64,000 nucleotides of DNA from positions 56,762 through 120,761 of the forward strand of contig UQPN01000002.1 of the NCBI GenBank assembly GCA_900542935.1, read 5' to 3'. The notes below the pieces were generated by a model that was not told the origin of the DNA, ran no database searches, and was given only the letters and a program-made list of their open reading frames with translations. Each line of letters begins with the position of its first letter. Positions within the stretch are counted from its first letter, which is position 1. This document shows positions 50,491-59,437 of this stretch, in pieces. The translations under genes and the position numbers were made by a program. The DNA is from an uncultured Eubacteriales bacterium (GTDB taxonomy: Bacteria > Bacillota > Clostridia > Christensenellales > Borkfalkiaceae).

Positions 50491-52965
50491 ATGCCGGATG
50501 AAATTATCGTGCGCGGCGCGCGCGTGCACAATCTGAAAAATATCGACGTGAATATTCCGCTGGGAAAATTTGTCGCTGTGGCGGGCGTTTCGGGTAGCGG
50601 AAAATCGTCTTTGGCGCTCGGCGTTTTGTATGCGGAGGGTTCGAGGCGGTACCTCGAAGCGCTTTCGGCGTATACGCGCAGAAGGCTTTCGCAGGCGGAG
50701 AACGCGAATGTGGATTCGATAGAAAACGTACCCGCCGCGCTGGCTTTGCATCAGCGCCCCGCGGTGCCCAACGTCAGAAGCACTTTCGGAACGCTGACGG
50801 AGCTTTCAAACAGTCTGCGGCTGATGTATTCAAGGCTGGGGAGTCATCTCTGCCCGAACGGACATTTCGTGCCGCCGACGATGAACGTCGCCGCCGGAAA
50901 GGCGCTTGTCTGCCCCGTATGCGGGGCGATTTTCAATCCGCCCGCAGCGGAAGATTTTTCTTTCAATTCCACGGGCGCCTGTCCGACGTGTTCGGGCACG
51001 GGGATCGTGCGGAAGGTGAATATCGACGCGCTGGTGCCGGACGACTCGCTTACGATAGACGAGGGTGCCGTGGCGCCGTGGAATTCGTTGATGTGGTCTT
51101 TGATGACGGACGTCTGCCGAGAGATGGGCGTACGGACGGACGTGCCGTTCAGGGAGCTGACGGAAAAAGAAAAAGAAATCGTGTTTCACGGACCGGCGGA
51201 GAAGAAACATATTTTTTATCATGCGAAAAATTCGAATCAGGCGGGGGAACTGGATTTTACGTATTTCAACGCCGTTTATACCGTGGAAAACGCGCTGGCG
51301 AAAGTGAAAGACGAAACGGGAATGAAGCGCGTGGCGAAGTTTCTCTCGGAAACGACCTGCCCGGACTGCGGAGGCACGAGGCTGAATAAAATCGCGCGAA
51401 GCTCCGTAATCGACGGGAAAACGCTGCCGGAAGCGCTTGCCGTGCCGCTCGGCGAACTGATTGCGTGGGTAAAGACGGTGCCGGAAAAAATGTCCGACGA
51501 AATGCAGCCGATGGCGGAGAGCATCGTAAAGGAATTTTTGTCCGTATCCGAACGGCTGATCGATCTCGGACTGGATTATCTGACGCCGGACAGAGCTGCG
51601 AACACTCTTTCGACGGGAGAGTTGCAGCGGATTCAGCTGGCGCGGGCGGTGAGAAATAAAACGACCGGCGTTTTATACGTGCTGGACGAGCCGTCGATAG
51701 GGCTGCATCCCGCCAACGTGGACGGGCTGCTTGCCGTGATACGCGACCTTGTGAAGCGCGGCAATTCCGTGGCGGTTGTCGACCACGATACGCGGGTGAT
51801 AAGCGCCGCCGATTACGTGATTGAAATGGGTGCGGGCGCGGGAAAATCGGGCGGAAACGTACTGGCGTGCGGAAGCGTTTCAGAGGTGGAAAACAATGAG
51901 CGTTCGGTGATCGGCGGCTACCTTTCCGGGAAAAAGAACGTGAACGTACGCGTACGCGCCGTGAAAGACGAAATGTTTGAAAAAGGCGTCATCGAACTGG
52001 CTACGGGGCCGTTGCATACCGTGCGCGCGCTGGACGTGAAAATTCCGAAAGGGCGGCTGAGCGTGGTTACGGGCGTTTCCGGAAGCGGTAAAACCACGAC
52101 GGTGCTGGAAAGCCTTGTGCCCGCGTTACAGGCGAAAATCAACGGTGAAAAAATGCCTTCGCATATTAAGTTCCTTTTCGCGGAAGGCATCCGCCGCGTG
52201 AACCTGATAGACGCGACGCCGATAGGCATTAACGTGCGCTCTACCGTGGCGACGTATTCGGGAATTCTGGACGATTTAAGAAAGATTTTCGCCGGCACGG
52301 CGGAAGCGAAAGCGCACGGCTGGAAAGTTAACGATTTTTCGTACAATACGGGAAGCCTGCGTTGCCCAACCTGCGACGGAACGGGCGAAATTTCGATGGA
52401 TATTCAGTTTTTGCCGGACGTGGAAATCATCTGCCCCGATTGCGGAGGCAGGAGATACGCAAAGCGGGCGGACGAAGCGAAAACGGAATTGTGCGGCAGA
52501 ACGTATACGATTTCGGAGCTGATGAACGTTACCGCGGGAGAAGCCGTGCGGTTGTTTGAAAAGCATAAGAAAATCCGCGAAAAAGCGGAAACGCTGACGG
52601 AACTGGGGCTCGGATATCTGACGCTCGGCGAAAGCACGCCCGCGCTTTCGGGCGGGGAAGCGCAGCGGCTGAAACTGGCGACGGAGCTGAAGCGGACGCA
52701 GGACGACGCGGTTTTCGTATTCGACGAACCGACGATAGGATTGCACCCGCAGGACGTGGGCGTGCTTCTGAAAGTGTTTGACGGGCTGATTCAAAACGGC
52801 GCGACGGTGGTGGTGATAGAACACGACCTCGATATGATTAAAAACGCGGATTATATCATCGATATGGGACCGCGCGGAGGAAGCGCGGGCGGCAGAATCG
52901 TGGCGGAGGGAACGCCCGAAGAAATCGCCGAAAACCCGGAAAGCGTTACGGGAAAATACCTGTAA
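50491..52965 (+). CDS. UvrA-like ABC ATPase (class II UvrA paralogue)
   Basis: The 824-residue protein has UvrA's duplicated ATPase: first Walker A GVSGSGKSS (about 32-40), a zinc module CPVC...CPTCSGTG, first signature LSTGELQRIQLARAV (with T for G), second Walker A GVSGSGKTT (about 530), second zinc module CPTCDGTG/CPDCGGRRY, second signature LSGGEAQRLKLATEL. It is shorter than UvrA (about 940) and lacks the UvrB-binding region near the start, as in UvrA2/DrrC-like proteins. The start reads MPDEIIVRGARVHNLKNIDVNIP. Possible roles are DNA damage tolerance or drug self-protection. No uvrB is adjacent. Confidence 0.88.
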   Translation: MPDEIIVRGARVHNLKNIDVNIPLGKFVAVAGVSGSGKSSLALGVLYAEGSRRYLEALSAYTRRRLSQAENANVDSIENVPAALALHQRPAVPNVRSTFGTLTELSNSLRLMYSRLGSHLCPNGHFVPPTMNVAAGKALVCPVCGAIFNPPAAEDFSFNSTGACPTCSGTGIVRKVNIDALVPDDSLTIDEGAVAPWNSLMWSLMTDVCREMGVRTDVPFRELTEKEKEIVFHGPAEKKHIFYHAKNSNQAGELDFTYFNAVYTVENALAKVKDETGMKRVAKFLSETTCPDCGGTRLNKIARSSVIDGKTLPEALAVPLGELIAWVKTVPEKMSDEMQPMAESIVKEFLSVSERLIDLGLDYLTPDRAANTLSTGELQRIQLARAVRNKTTGVLYVLDEPSIGLHPANVDGLLAVIRDLVKRGNSVAVVDHDTRVISAADYVIEMGAGAGKSGGNVLACGSVSEVENNERSVIGGYLSGKKNVNVRVRAVKDEMFEKGVIELATGPLHTVRALDVKIPKGRLSVVTGVSGSGKTTTVLESLVPALQAKINGEKMPSHIKFLFAEGIRRVNLIDATPIGINVRSTVATYSGILDDLRKIFAGTAEAKAHGWKVNDFSYNTGSLRCPTCDGTGEISMDIQFLPDVEIICPDCGGRRYAKRADEAKTELCGRTYTISELMNVTAGEAVRLFEKHKKIREKAETLTELGLGYLTLGESTPALSGGEAQRLKLATELKRTQDDAVFVFDEPTIGLHPQDVGVLLKVFDGLIQNGATVVVIEHDLDMIKNADYIIDMGPRGGSAGGRIVAEGTPEEIAENPESVTGKYL

Positions 52966-53011
52966 AATTTTTTCCGCCGCCCGGAATAGAAGGCGTACGG
53001 CGGAAGAAAAA

Positions 53012-53032
53012 CGGACGGCGAACGTCCGGTTT
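53012..53032 (+). terminator. Terminator after the UvrA-like gene
   Basis: CGGACG (53012-53017), loop, CGTCCG (53023-53028), then GTTTT. Confidence 0.6.
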
Positions 53033-53086
53033 TGGAAAAATCAAAAAAAATTTTTTCAAAAGCGGAAAAAATTTGCTTTGAAGAGG

Positions 53087-53115
53087 TTGAAAAAATTTTT
53101 CGGATGTGCTATACT
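53087..53115 (+). promoter_or_regulatory. Promoter of the NifU-like/GGGtGRT operon
   Basis: TTGAAA (53087-53092), 17 bp, TGC-TATACT (-10 at 53110-53115). A CGGGGC/GCCCCG hairpin (53128-53145) begins at the expected 5' end of the mRNA and may stabilise it. Confidence 0.75.
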
Positions 53116-53197
53116 GTTATAGGCGATCGGGGCTTGTCCGCCCCGCGCACAATGAAAACAATCTAAAGACGTTAATTTTTATGGAGGAGAGGACATT

Positions 53198-53908
53198 ATG
53201 ACAATCTCACAGGAAGTTGAACAGATGTACTGCGTTGCGAAAGGCGCGGGCGTCGCACGACACGAGAATGCCGCTATCCCCGAAGAGGGCAAGTGGATTC
53301 ACGCGAAGGAAATCAAAGACATCAGCGGCTTTACCCACGGCGTGGGCTGGTGCGCTCCTCAGCAGGGCGCCTGCAAGCTTTCGCTGAACATCAAAGGCGG
53401 CATCATTCAGGAAGCGCTGGTGGAAACGATCGGCTGTTCCGGTATGACGCATTCGGCGGCTATGGCGGCTGAAATTCTTCCCGGAAAAACCCCGCTGGAA
53501 GCTTTGAATACCGACCTTGTTTGCGACGCGATCAATACCGCGATGCGCGAACTCTTCCTGCAGATTGCATACGGGCGTTCGCAATCCGCTTTCTCCGAGG
53601 ACGGTCTGGTGGTAGGCGCAGGGCTTGAGGACCTCGGCAAAGGACTCCGTTCTCAGGTGGGTACGATGTATTCCACGTTGCAGAAAGGCGTTCGTTACCT
53701 TGAAATGGCGGAAGGTTACGTAACCCGCCTCGCTCTGGACGAAAACAACGAAGTCATCGGCTACGAATTCGTATCGCTCGGCAAAATGACCGACTTCATC
53801 AAGAAGGGTATGGAGCCCAACGAAGCGTACAAGAAGGCGATGGGACACTACGGCAGATTTACTGCGGAGCAGGGTGCGGTGAAATTCATCGACCCACGCA
53901 AAGAGTAA
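53198..53908 (+). CDS. NifU-like iron-sulfur cluster assembly scaffold protein
   Basis: The 236-residue protein resembles the U-type scaffold fold: LSLNIKGGIIQEALVETIGCSGMTHSAAMAAEILPGKTPLEAL corresponds to NifU's GC..AIA-type block, and GWCAPQQGACKLSL contributes two more cysteines. It differs from classical NifU/IscU in length and N-terminal sequence. It is the standard partner of the GGGtGRT protein encoded 18 bp downstream. A GC-rich stem-loop in the leader and a GGAGGAG-type ribosome site suggest strong expression. Assignment as Fe-S scaffold is a family-level inference. Confidence 0.75.
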   Translation: MTISQEVEQMYCVAKGAGVARHENAAIPEEGKWIHAKEIKDISGFTHGVGWCAPQQGACKLSLNIKGGIIQEALVETIGCSGMTHSAAMAAEILPGKTPLEALNTDLVCDAINTAMRELFLQIAYGRSQSAFSEDGLVVGAGLEDLGKGLRSQVGTMYSTLQKGVRYLEMAEGYVTRLALDENNEVIGYEFVSLGKMTDFIKKGMEPNEAYKKAMGHYGRFTAEQGAVKFIDPRKE

Positions 53909-53926
53909 GGCAGGGAGGTTACGGCA

Positions 53927-54928
53927 ATGTCATTATTCGAAGGTTATGAAAGAAGAATCGATAAAATCAACGGCGTTTTGAAAGAATACGGAATTTCTTC
54001 CGTGGAAGAATGCAAAGAGATCTGCCTTTCCAAGGGCGTCGATTGCGATAAGATCGTGAGAGGCACGCAGCCGATCTGCTTTGAAAACGCCGTATGGGCG
54101 TACACCGTAGGCGCTGCGATCGCGATTAAAAAAGGCTGCAAGAAGGCAAGCGACGCGGCGGCGGCGATCGGTATCGGTCTGCAGGCGTTCTGCGTTCCCG
54201 GTTCGGTGGCGCAAAACCGTCTGGTAGGTCTGGGACACGGCAATCTCGGCGCGATGCTCCTTTCCGAAGAAACGGAATGCTTCTGCTTCCTTGCGGGACA
54301 CGAATCGTTTGCGGCGGCGGAAGGCGCGATTTCCATTGCTCAGAACGCGAACAAAGTGAGAAAGAATCCGCTGCGCGTTATTCTGAACGGTCTCGGCAAA
54401 GACGCGGCGTATATCATTTCGAGAATCAACGGCTTCACGTTTGTGGAAACGAAGTTCGATCACGCTACCGAAACGGTGGAAGTGGTGTATGAAAAGGCGT
54501 TTTCTACCGGCGACCGCGCAAAAGTAAAGTGCTACGGCGCGGACGACGTTACCGAAGGCGTTGCGATTATGAAGAAAGAACACGTGGGCGTTTCCATTAC
54601 CGGCAACTCCACGAACCCTACCCGTTTCCAGCATCCCGTTGCGGGCACCTACAAGAAGTGGTGCGTTGAAAACGGCGTGAAATACTTCTCCGTTGCCAGC
54701 GGCGGCGGTACGGGCAGAACCCTGCACCCCGACAACATGGCTGCCGGTCCCGCTTCGTACGGCATGACCGATACGATGGGCAGAATGCACTCCGACGCGC
54801 AGTTTGCGGGCTCTTCGTCCGTTCCCGCGCACGTGGAGATGATGGGACTCATCGGTATGGGCAACAACCCGATGGTGGGCGCTACGGTTGCCGTGGCGGT
54901 TGCCGTGGAAGAAGGAATGAAGAAATAA
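53927..54928 (+). CDS. GGGtGRT protein
   Basis: The 333 residues contain the name-giving motif GGGTGRT (259-265) in FSVASGGGTGRTLHPDN, plus glycine-rich blocks GIGLQAFCVPGSVAQNRLVGLGHGNLGAML and GLIGMGNNPMVGATVAVAVAVEEG. This family is conserved in many anaerobic gut bacteria, always beside the NifU-like scaffold, but has no proven biochemical role. Several cysteines (residues 40, 51, 118, 120, 246) could take part in cluster or redox chemistry. A strong terminator follows. Codon choice looks optimised, in keeping with high expression. Confidence 0.85.
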   Translation: MSLFEGYERRIDKINGVLKEYGISSVEECKEICLSKGVDCDKIVRGTQPICFENAVWAYTVGAAIAIKKGCKKASDAAAAIGIGLQAFCVPGSVAQNRLVGLGHGNLGAMLLSEETECFCFLAGHESFAAAEGAISIAQNANKVRKNPLRVILNGLGKDAAYIISRINGFTFVETKFDHATETVEVVYEKAFSTGDRAKVKCYGADDVTEGVAIMKKEHVGVSITGNSTNPTRFQHPVAGTYKKWCVENGVKYFSVASGGGTGRTLHPDNMAAGPASYGMTDTMGRMHSDAQFAGSSSVPAHVEMMGLIGMGNNPMVGATVAVAVAVEEGMKK

Positions 54929-54957
54929 TCGTTTGACAAGACGGTAGATCGTTTGAA

Positions 54958-54995
54958 ACGGAGCTTCGTGCTTTTACCGCGAGGCTCCGTTTTTA
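54958..54995 (+). terminator. Terminator after the GGGtGRT gene
   Basis: ACGGAGC (54958-54964) pairs with GCTCCGT (54984-54990), followed by TTTTT. Confidence 0.85.
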
Positions 54996-55036
54996 TGCTT
55001 TCTTGCATGATTTTTTACAGAAAAGGAGGAAAGACT

Positions 55037-55900
55037 ATGATATATGTGGCGGGAAGTCTGAATATGGACCTTCGCATCGAAAGCCCGTATATGCCCGTAG
55101 CGGGAGAAACGATTACGGGGAGCAATTTTATTACCAACGGCGGCGGAAAAGGCGCGAATCAGGCGACGGCTGCCGCAAAACTGGGCGGAAAAGTGAAAAT
55201 GTGCGGCGTTGTCGGAAACGACTCCTTCGGCGATACGTTGTTGGCTAATCTGAAAAACGCCGGAGCGGACGTTTCGCACGTTCGCAAAGAAAACGGCGTG
55301 TCGACGGGCATCGCCATGATTATCGTAACGGAAAACAATAACCGAATCATTCTGGACAAAGGGGCGAACGCCTGTCTGACGAAAGAGGACATCGACGAAT
55401 TTCTGAAAGACGCCGGCGAGGGAGACGTATATCTCACGCAGCTGGAAAACCCCATTGAAATTGTTGGTTACGGCTTGAAAAAGGCGAAAGAAAAGGGGCT
55501 GTACACCGTGCTGAATCCCGCGCCTGCAAATAAGAGCATCGCGGCGTACTTCCCGTATGTGGATCTGATTACTCCGAACGAAAGCGAACTGGCGCTGTTC
55601 GGCGGAAAAGAGGCGTTGTTTGCGGCGGGAATACATAAAATCGTAACCACGCTCGGCGCGAAGGGATACGAAATCGCAGAAAAAGACGGCGCAAAAACTT
55701 ACCCTTGCATCAAGGTGAAAGCAATAGACACCACGGCGGCGGGAGATACGCTGTGCGGCGGGCTTTGCGCGTATCTTTCGGAAGGAAAGACCATGGAAGA
55801 AGCGTGCGCTTTCGGGAGCAAGGCGGCAAGCATCGCATGCACGAGAGTGGGGGCGCAGCAGTCGGTACCGACGCGCGAAGAAGTGGAAAATTACCGTTGA
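55037..55900 (+). CDS. rbsK: Ribokinase (PfkB family)
   Basis: This PfkB sugar kinase phosphorylates ribose at O5. ATG 55037 follows AAAGGAGGA and gives 287 residues; longer upstream frames run through the terminator. Motifs: IYVAGSLNMDLRIE, GGKGANQATAAAKLGGKV, and the catalytic DTTAAGDTLCGGL near residue 235, with the anion hole and the base D. The monovalent cation site region is present. No ribose transporter is adjacent, so it may serve nucleoside salvage. Confidence 0.9.
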   Translation: MIYVAGSLNMDLRIESPYMPVAGETITGSNFITNGGGKGANQATAAAKLGGKVKMCGVVGNDSFGDTLLANLKNAGADVSHVRKENGVSTGIAMIIVTENNNRIILDKGANACLTKEDIDEFLKDAGEGDVYLTQLENPIEIVGYGLKKAKEKGLYTVLNPAPANKSIAAYFPYVDLITPNESELALFGGKEALFAAGIHKIVTTLGAKGYEIAEKDGAKTYPCIKVKAIDTTAAGDTLCGGLCAYLSEGKTMEEACAFGSKAASIACTRVGAQQSVPTREEVENYR

Positions 55901-56000
55901 ATGTTTTTGGCGGAATGTAATTTCCCCGGTATATTATTTTTCTATATTTGCAAGCGACGGCGGAGCGAAAATCCGCGCGGTTACTGTGCGATACGAAGAT

Positions 56001-56040
56001 AAAACCCGAAGAAAAACAACGTTTTTCGCTTCGGGTTTTT
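56001..56040 (+). terminator. Terminator after ribokinase
   Basis: AAAACCCGAAG (56001-56011) pairs with CTTCGGGTTTT (56029-56039), with an inner AAAAAC/GTTTTT stem, then a T-rich end. It lies in the 356-bp gap before nrdD; 55901-56000 holds nothing else I can name. Confidence 0.85.
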
Positions 56041-56096
56041 ATACGGGCTATAAGTTTTTTTTATAACAGGAATCGACGCGCAGGGGATTCATACGC

Positions 56097-56124
56097 TTGA
56101 CAATGCCACAAAATATGGTATAAT
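56097..56124 (+). promoter_or_regulatory. nrdDG promoter
   Basis: TTGACA (56097-56102), 16 bp, TATAAT (56119-56124). Confidence 0.8.
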
Positions 56125-56154
56125 ATTAAGTACCATCGCAACTATATATTGTGT
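56106..56154 (+). promoter_or_regulatory. Probable pair of NrdR boxes
   Basis: The sequence at 56139-56154 contains CTATATATTGTGT, a full match to the core of the NrdR box (CWATATATWGTGT). A weaker relative lies at 56106-56121 over the spacer and -10, 33 bp away start to start. NrdR normally represses ribonucleotide reductase genes through two boxes about 31-32 bp apart, so the arrangement fits closely. Confidence 0.6.
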
Positions 56155-56256
56155 TTTTTACAAAAAATGCTTTGCGTGCATCGGTGATCGGTTTTTCGCG
56201 GAGTGTATTTTTTTCGGTAACGACGGGGAAGAAAAAAAAGGGAGGACGAAAAGGCT

Positions 56257-58431
56257 ATGAAGATTATTAAAAGAAACGGACAGGAAGTTGTATTCGACAG
56301 AGATAAAATCGTTCATGCGGTATGCCGCGCGAACGAGGAGATGGACGATTTTGCGAAAATTTCGAACGACAAAATCGTAAGACTTGCCGCCGACGTGGAA
56401 AAAGAGTGCAATCACATGGGGCGCTCCGTTTCCGTGGAAGAAATTCAGGATATGGTGGAGGACCGTCTGATGGCGATGAACGCTTTCTCGCTTGCGAGGA
56501 AGTACATAACGTACCGTTATTCCCGCGCGCTGGCGAGAAAGGCGAACACGACGGACGCGCATATTCTTACGCTGATCGAATGCAACAACGAAGAAGTGAA
56601 ACAGGAAAATTCGAATAAGAACCCCACGGTGAACAGCGTGCAGCGCGATTATATGGCGGGCGAAGTTTCCAAGGATCTGACGCGCCGTATTCTGCTGCCC
56701 GAAGATATCGTGGCGGCGCACGACGAGGGGATTATTCATTTCCACGACGCGGATTATTTTGCGCAGCACATGCACAACTGCGACCTCGTGAATCTGGAAG
56801 ATATGCTGCAGAACGGCACCGTGATTTCCGGTACGCTGATCGAAAAGCCGCACAGCTTTTCTACGGCGTGCAACATCGCCACGCAGATTATCGCGCAGGT
56901 GGCTTCCAACCAGTACGGCGGACAGAGCATTTCGCTGACGCATCTTGCGCCGTTCGTGGATATCAGCCGTAAAAAAATCCGCAAAGAAGTGGCGGACGAA
57001 CTGGCGCTGGTGGATATCACGGACGAGGCGCACATTGCTCAGATTGCCGAAAAACGTCTTCGCGACGAGGTGAGAAAGGGTATTCAGATGATACAGTATC
57101 AGGTGGTTACTCTGCTTACCACCAACGGGCAGGCGCCGTTCGTTACGGTGTTCATGTACCTGAACGAGGCGCGCAGCGAGCAGGAGAAAGCGGACCTTGC
57201 CGTGATTATCGAAGAAACGCTGAAGCAGCGGATTCAGGGCGTGAAAAACGAATCGGGCGTGTGGATTACGCCCGCTTTCCCGAAGTTGATTTACGTGCTG
57301 GAACCCGATAATATCACGAAAGATTCGAAATATTGGTATCTGACCGAGCTGGCGGCGAAATGTACGGCGAAGAGAATGGTGCCCGATTATATTTCCGAAA
57401 AGAAGATGCTGGAATACAAGGTGGACAAGAACGGCGAAGGACATTGCTATACCTGTATGGGCTGCCGCAGCTTTCTGACGCCGTATGTGGACGAGAACGG
57501 AAAACCGAAGTATTACGGCAGATTCAATCAGGGCGTCGTTACCATCAATCTGGTGGACGTGGCGCTTTCTTCCGGCAAGGACGAGAAGAAATTCTGGCAG
57601 ATTTTCGACGAACGGCTGGACCTTTGCTACCGCGCTCTGATGTGCAGGCATAACCGCCTGAAAGGCACGGTATCGGACGCGGCGCCGATTTTGTGGCAGT
57701 ACGGCGCGCTGGCGCGGCTGAAAAAAGGCGAAACGATAGACAAACTGCTGTACGGCGGCTATTCCACGATTTCGCTGGGGTATGCGGGGCTGTACGAATG
57801 CACAAAGTATATGACGGGTAAATCGCATACGGACGAAGATGCGAAGCCGTTCGCGCTTGCCGTGATGCAGCACATGAACGACAAGTGCAAGGAGTGGAAA
57901 GCGAAGGAAAACATCGATTTTTCGCTGTACGGAACTCCGCTGGAAAGCACTACTTATAAATTCGCGAAGTGTTTGCAGAAGCGGTTCGGCGTGATAGAGG
58001 GCGTTACCGATAAAAACTATATCACGAATTCGTATCACGTGCACGTAAGCGAGAAGATAGACGCGTTTACCAAACTGAAATTCGAAAGCGAATTTCAGCA
58101 GCTTTCTCCCGGCGGCGCCATCAGCTATGTGGAAGTGCCGAACATGCAGGACAACATTCCCGCAGTGCTTTCCGTGATGCAGTTTATTTACGAAAATATC
58201 ATGTACGCGGAGCTGAATACGAAGAGCGATTATTGCCAGGTGTGCGGGTACGACGGAGAAATTCAGATTGTAACGGACGAATCGGGTAAGCTGGTGTGGG
58301 AGTGCCCGTGCTGCAAAAACCGGGATCAATCGAAGATGAACGTGGCGAGAAGAACTTGCGGGTATATCGGCACGCAGTACTGGAATCAGGGGCGTACGCA
58401 GGAAATCAAAGACAGAGTGCTGCATCTTTGA
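56257..58431 (+). CDS. nrdD: Anaerobic ribonucleoside-triphosphate reductase
   Basis: NrdD makes dNTPs without oxygen using a glycyl radical. The 724 residues start with an ATP-cone (IIKRNGQEVVFDRDKIVHAV, about 2-90), followed by the barrel domain with HFHDADYF, SISLTHLAPFVDIS and CYTCMGCRSFL. The C-terminus has a four-cysteine zinc site (CQVCG and CPCC) and the radical site RRTCGYIG (glycine about 702). Its activase gene nrdG follows 27 bp downstream. Promoter and NrdR-type boxes lie upstream. Confidence 0.97.
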   Translation: MKIIKRNGQEVVFDRDKIVHAVCRANEEMDDFAKISNDKIVRLAADVEKECNHMGRSVSVEEIQDMVEDRLMAMNAFSLARKYITYRYSRALARKANTTDAHILTLIECNNEEVKQENSNKNPTVNSVQRDYMAGEVSKDLTRRILLPEDIVAAHDEGIIHFHDADYFAQHMHNCDLVNLEDMLQNGTVISGTLIEKPHSFSTACNIATQIIAQVASNQYGGQSISLTHLAPFVDISRKKIRKEVADELALVDITDEAHIAQIAEKRLRDEVRKGIQMIQYQVVTLLTTNGQAPFVTVFMYLNEARSEQEKADLAVIIEETLKQRIQGVKNESGVWITPAFPKLIYVLEPDNITKDSKYWYLTELAAKCTAKRMVPDYISEKKMLEYKVDKNGEGHCYTCMGCRSFLTPYVDENGKPKYYGRFNQGVVTINLVDVALSSGKDEKKFWQIFDERLDLCYRALMCRHNRLKGTVSDAAPILWQYGALARLKKGETIDKLLYGGYSTISLGYAGLYECTKYMTGKSHTDEDAKPFALAVMQHMNDKCKEWKAKENIDFSLYGTPLESTTYKFAKCLQKRFGVIEGVTDKNYITNSYHVHVSEKIDAFTKLKFESEFQQLSPGGAISYVEVPNMQDNIPAVLSVMQFIYENIMYAELNTKSDYCQVCGYDGEIQIVTDESGKLVWECPCCKNRDQSKMNVARRTCGYIGTQYWNQGRTQEIKDRVLHL

Positions 58432-58458
58432 TATTGCGGCGCTCGGGCGGGGTGAAAT

Positions 58459-58986
58459 ATGAATTACGCGACGATTAAGTGGACGGATATTGCAAACGGA
58501 GAGGGCGTGAGAATTTCGCTGTTCGTTTCCGGTTGCACCCGCCGCTGCAAAGATTGTTTCAACGCCGTGGCGTGGGATTTTTCTTACGGGAAGCCGTTTG
58601 ACGAATCCGTGCGGGAAAGTATTTACGAAGGATTGAAAGCGGATTATATCGCGGGGCTTTCGCTTTTGGGCGGAGAGCCGCTGGAACCCGAAAATCAGCG
58701 GGCGTTGCTGCCGTTTGTAAAAGAAGTGAAGAAAAGATTTCCCGAAAAAAGCATCTGGTGTTACACGGGAAACGTTTTCGACCCGGCGACGGGGCTTTTA
58801 AAAGAACAGGAGAAAAACACGGAAGTTACGGAAGAATTGATTTCTCTTTTCGACGTGCTGGTGGACGGCGAATTCATAGAAGCGCAGAAAAATATCCGTT
58901 TAAAATTCAGAGGTTCTTCAAATCAGCGGATTCTGGACGTAAAAAAATCGAAAATATCGAAAAGCCCCGTCTTTTACCTTGATTAA
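58459..58986 (+). CDS. nrdG: Anaerobic ribonucleotide reductase activating protein
   Basis: This radical SAM enzyme generates the glycyl radical on NrdD. The 175 residues carry the cluster motif CTRRCKDC (C26, C30, C33), GEGVRISLFVSGC before it, and LSLLGGEPLEPEN (the GGE SAM-binding segment). Length is normal. It is co-transcribed with nrdD and followed closely by a strong terminator. Confidence 0.96.
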   Translation: MNYATIKWTDIANGEGVRISLFVSGCTRRCKDCFNAVAWDFSYGKPFDESVRESIYEGLKADYIAGLSLLGGEPLEPENQRALLPFVKEVKKRFPEKSIWCYTGNVFDPATGLLKEQEKNTEVTEELISLFDVLVDGEFIEAQKNIRLKFRGSSNQRILDVKKSKISKSPVFYLD

Positions 58987-58991
58987 AAAAC

Positions 58992-59030
58992 AAATATCTG
59001 CTATACTTGATAGGTGGCAGATATTTTTTT
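58992..59030 (+). terminator. Terminator after nrdG
   Basis: AAATATCTGC (58992-59001) pairs perfectly with GCAGATATTT (59017-59026), followed by TTTT. A TATACT in the loop could also be a -10 for the next gene. Confidence 0.9.
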
Positions 59031-59057
59031 GCGCTATTGCCTGAGGAGGGCGGGTTG

Positions 59058-59432
59058 ATGAAGAAAAAATATAAGAAAAACAGTCCGTTGAAAAAGAAGG
59101 ATAAAATTTTGTTTTACGTATCGATGGGGCTGCTGGCGGCGGCGGTTGTGTTGTTTGCCGTATCGTGCGTATTGTTTGCGAAAAGTAACGGCGACAGCGA
59201 CCATTCGCGCTTTTTCACGGCGTGCATGTTGCTGTTTGCGGGAGGAATATCCGCGCTCGGCGCTTCCGTTTGTCTGTTTTTATCGCCGCTGATGCAAGCG
59301 CGCAGACAGAACGTCTGCCCGTATTGCGGGGCGAAAGTACCGAAAAAATCCGCGTTCTGCGCCGCTTGCGGCAAGCAGCTGGCGGAAGCGAAAACATCCG
59401 AGCCGACGGAAGAAAATAAAAAGGAAAAATAA
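59058..59432 (+). CDS. Small membrane protein with C-terminal zinc ribbon
   Basis: ATG 59058 has GAGGAGGG seven bases upstream. The 124 residues consist of a lysine-rich N-terminus, two membrane helices (about 18-39 and 52-75), and a zinc ribbon CPYCGAKVPKKSAFCAACGKQL (about 86-107; CxxC, then CxxC), ending in a charged tail. Function unknown. It lies five bases before the O-antigen-ligase-like gene and may be co-transcribed with it. Confidence 0.75.
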   Translation: MKKKYKKNSPLKKKDKILFYVSMGLLAAAVVLFAVSCVLFAKSNGDSDHSRFFTACMLLFAGGISALGASVCLFLSPLMQARRQNVCPYCGAKVPKKSAFCAACGKQLAEAKTSEPTEENKKEK

Positions 59433-59437
59433 AAGTT

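Noticed and set aside
56158..58425. Very long open frame (755 codons) antisense to nrdD
   Set aside because: It lies entirely opposite a highly conserved glycyl-radical enzyme, has no ribosome site, and its arginine/histidine-rich translation resembles no protein. It results from codon bias in nrdD.
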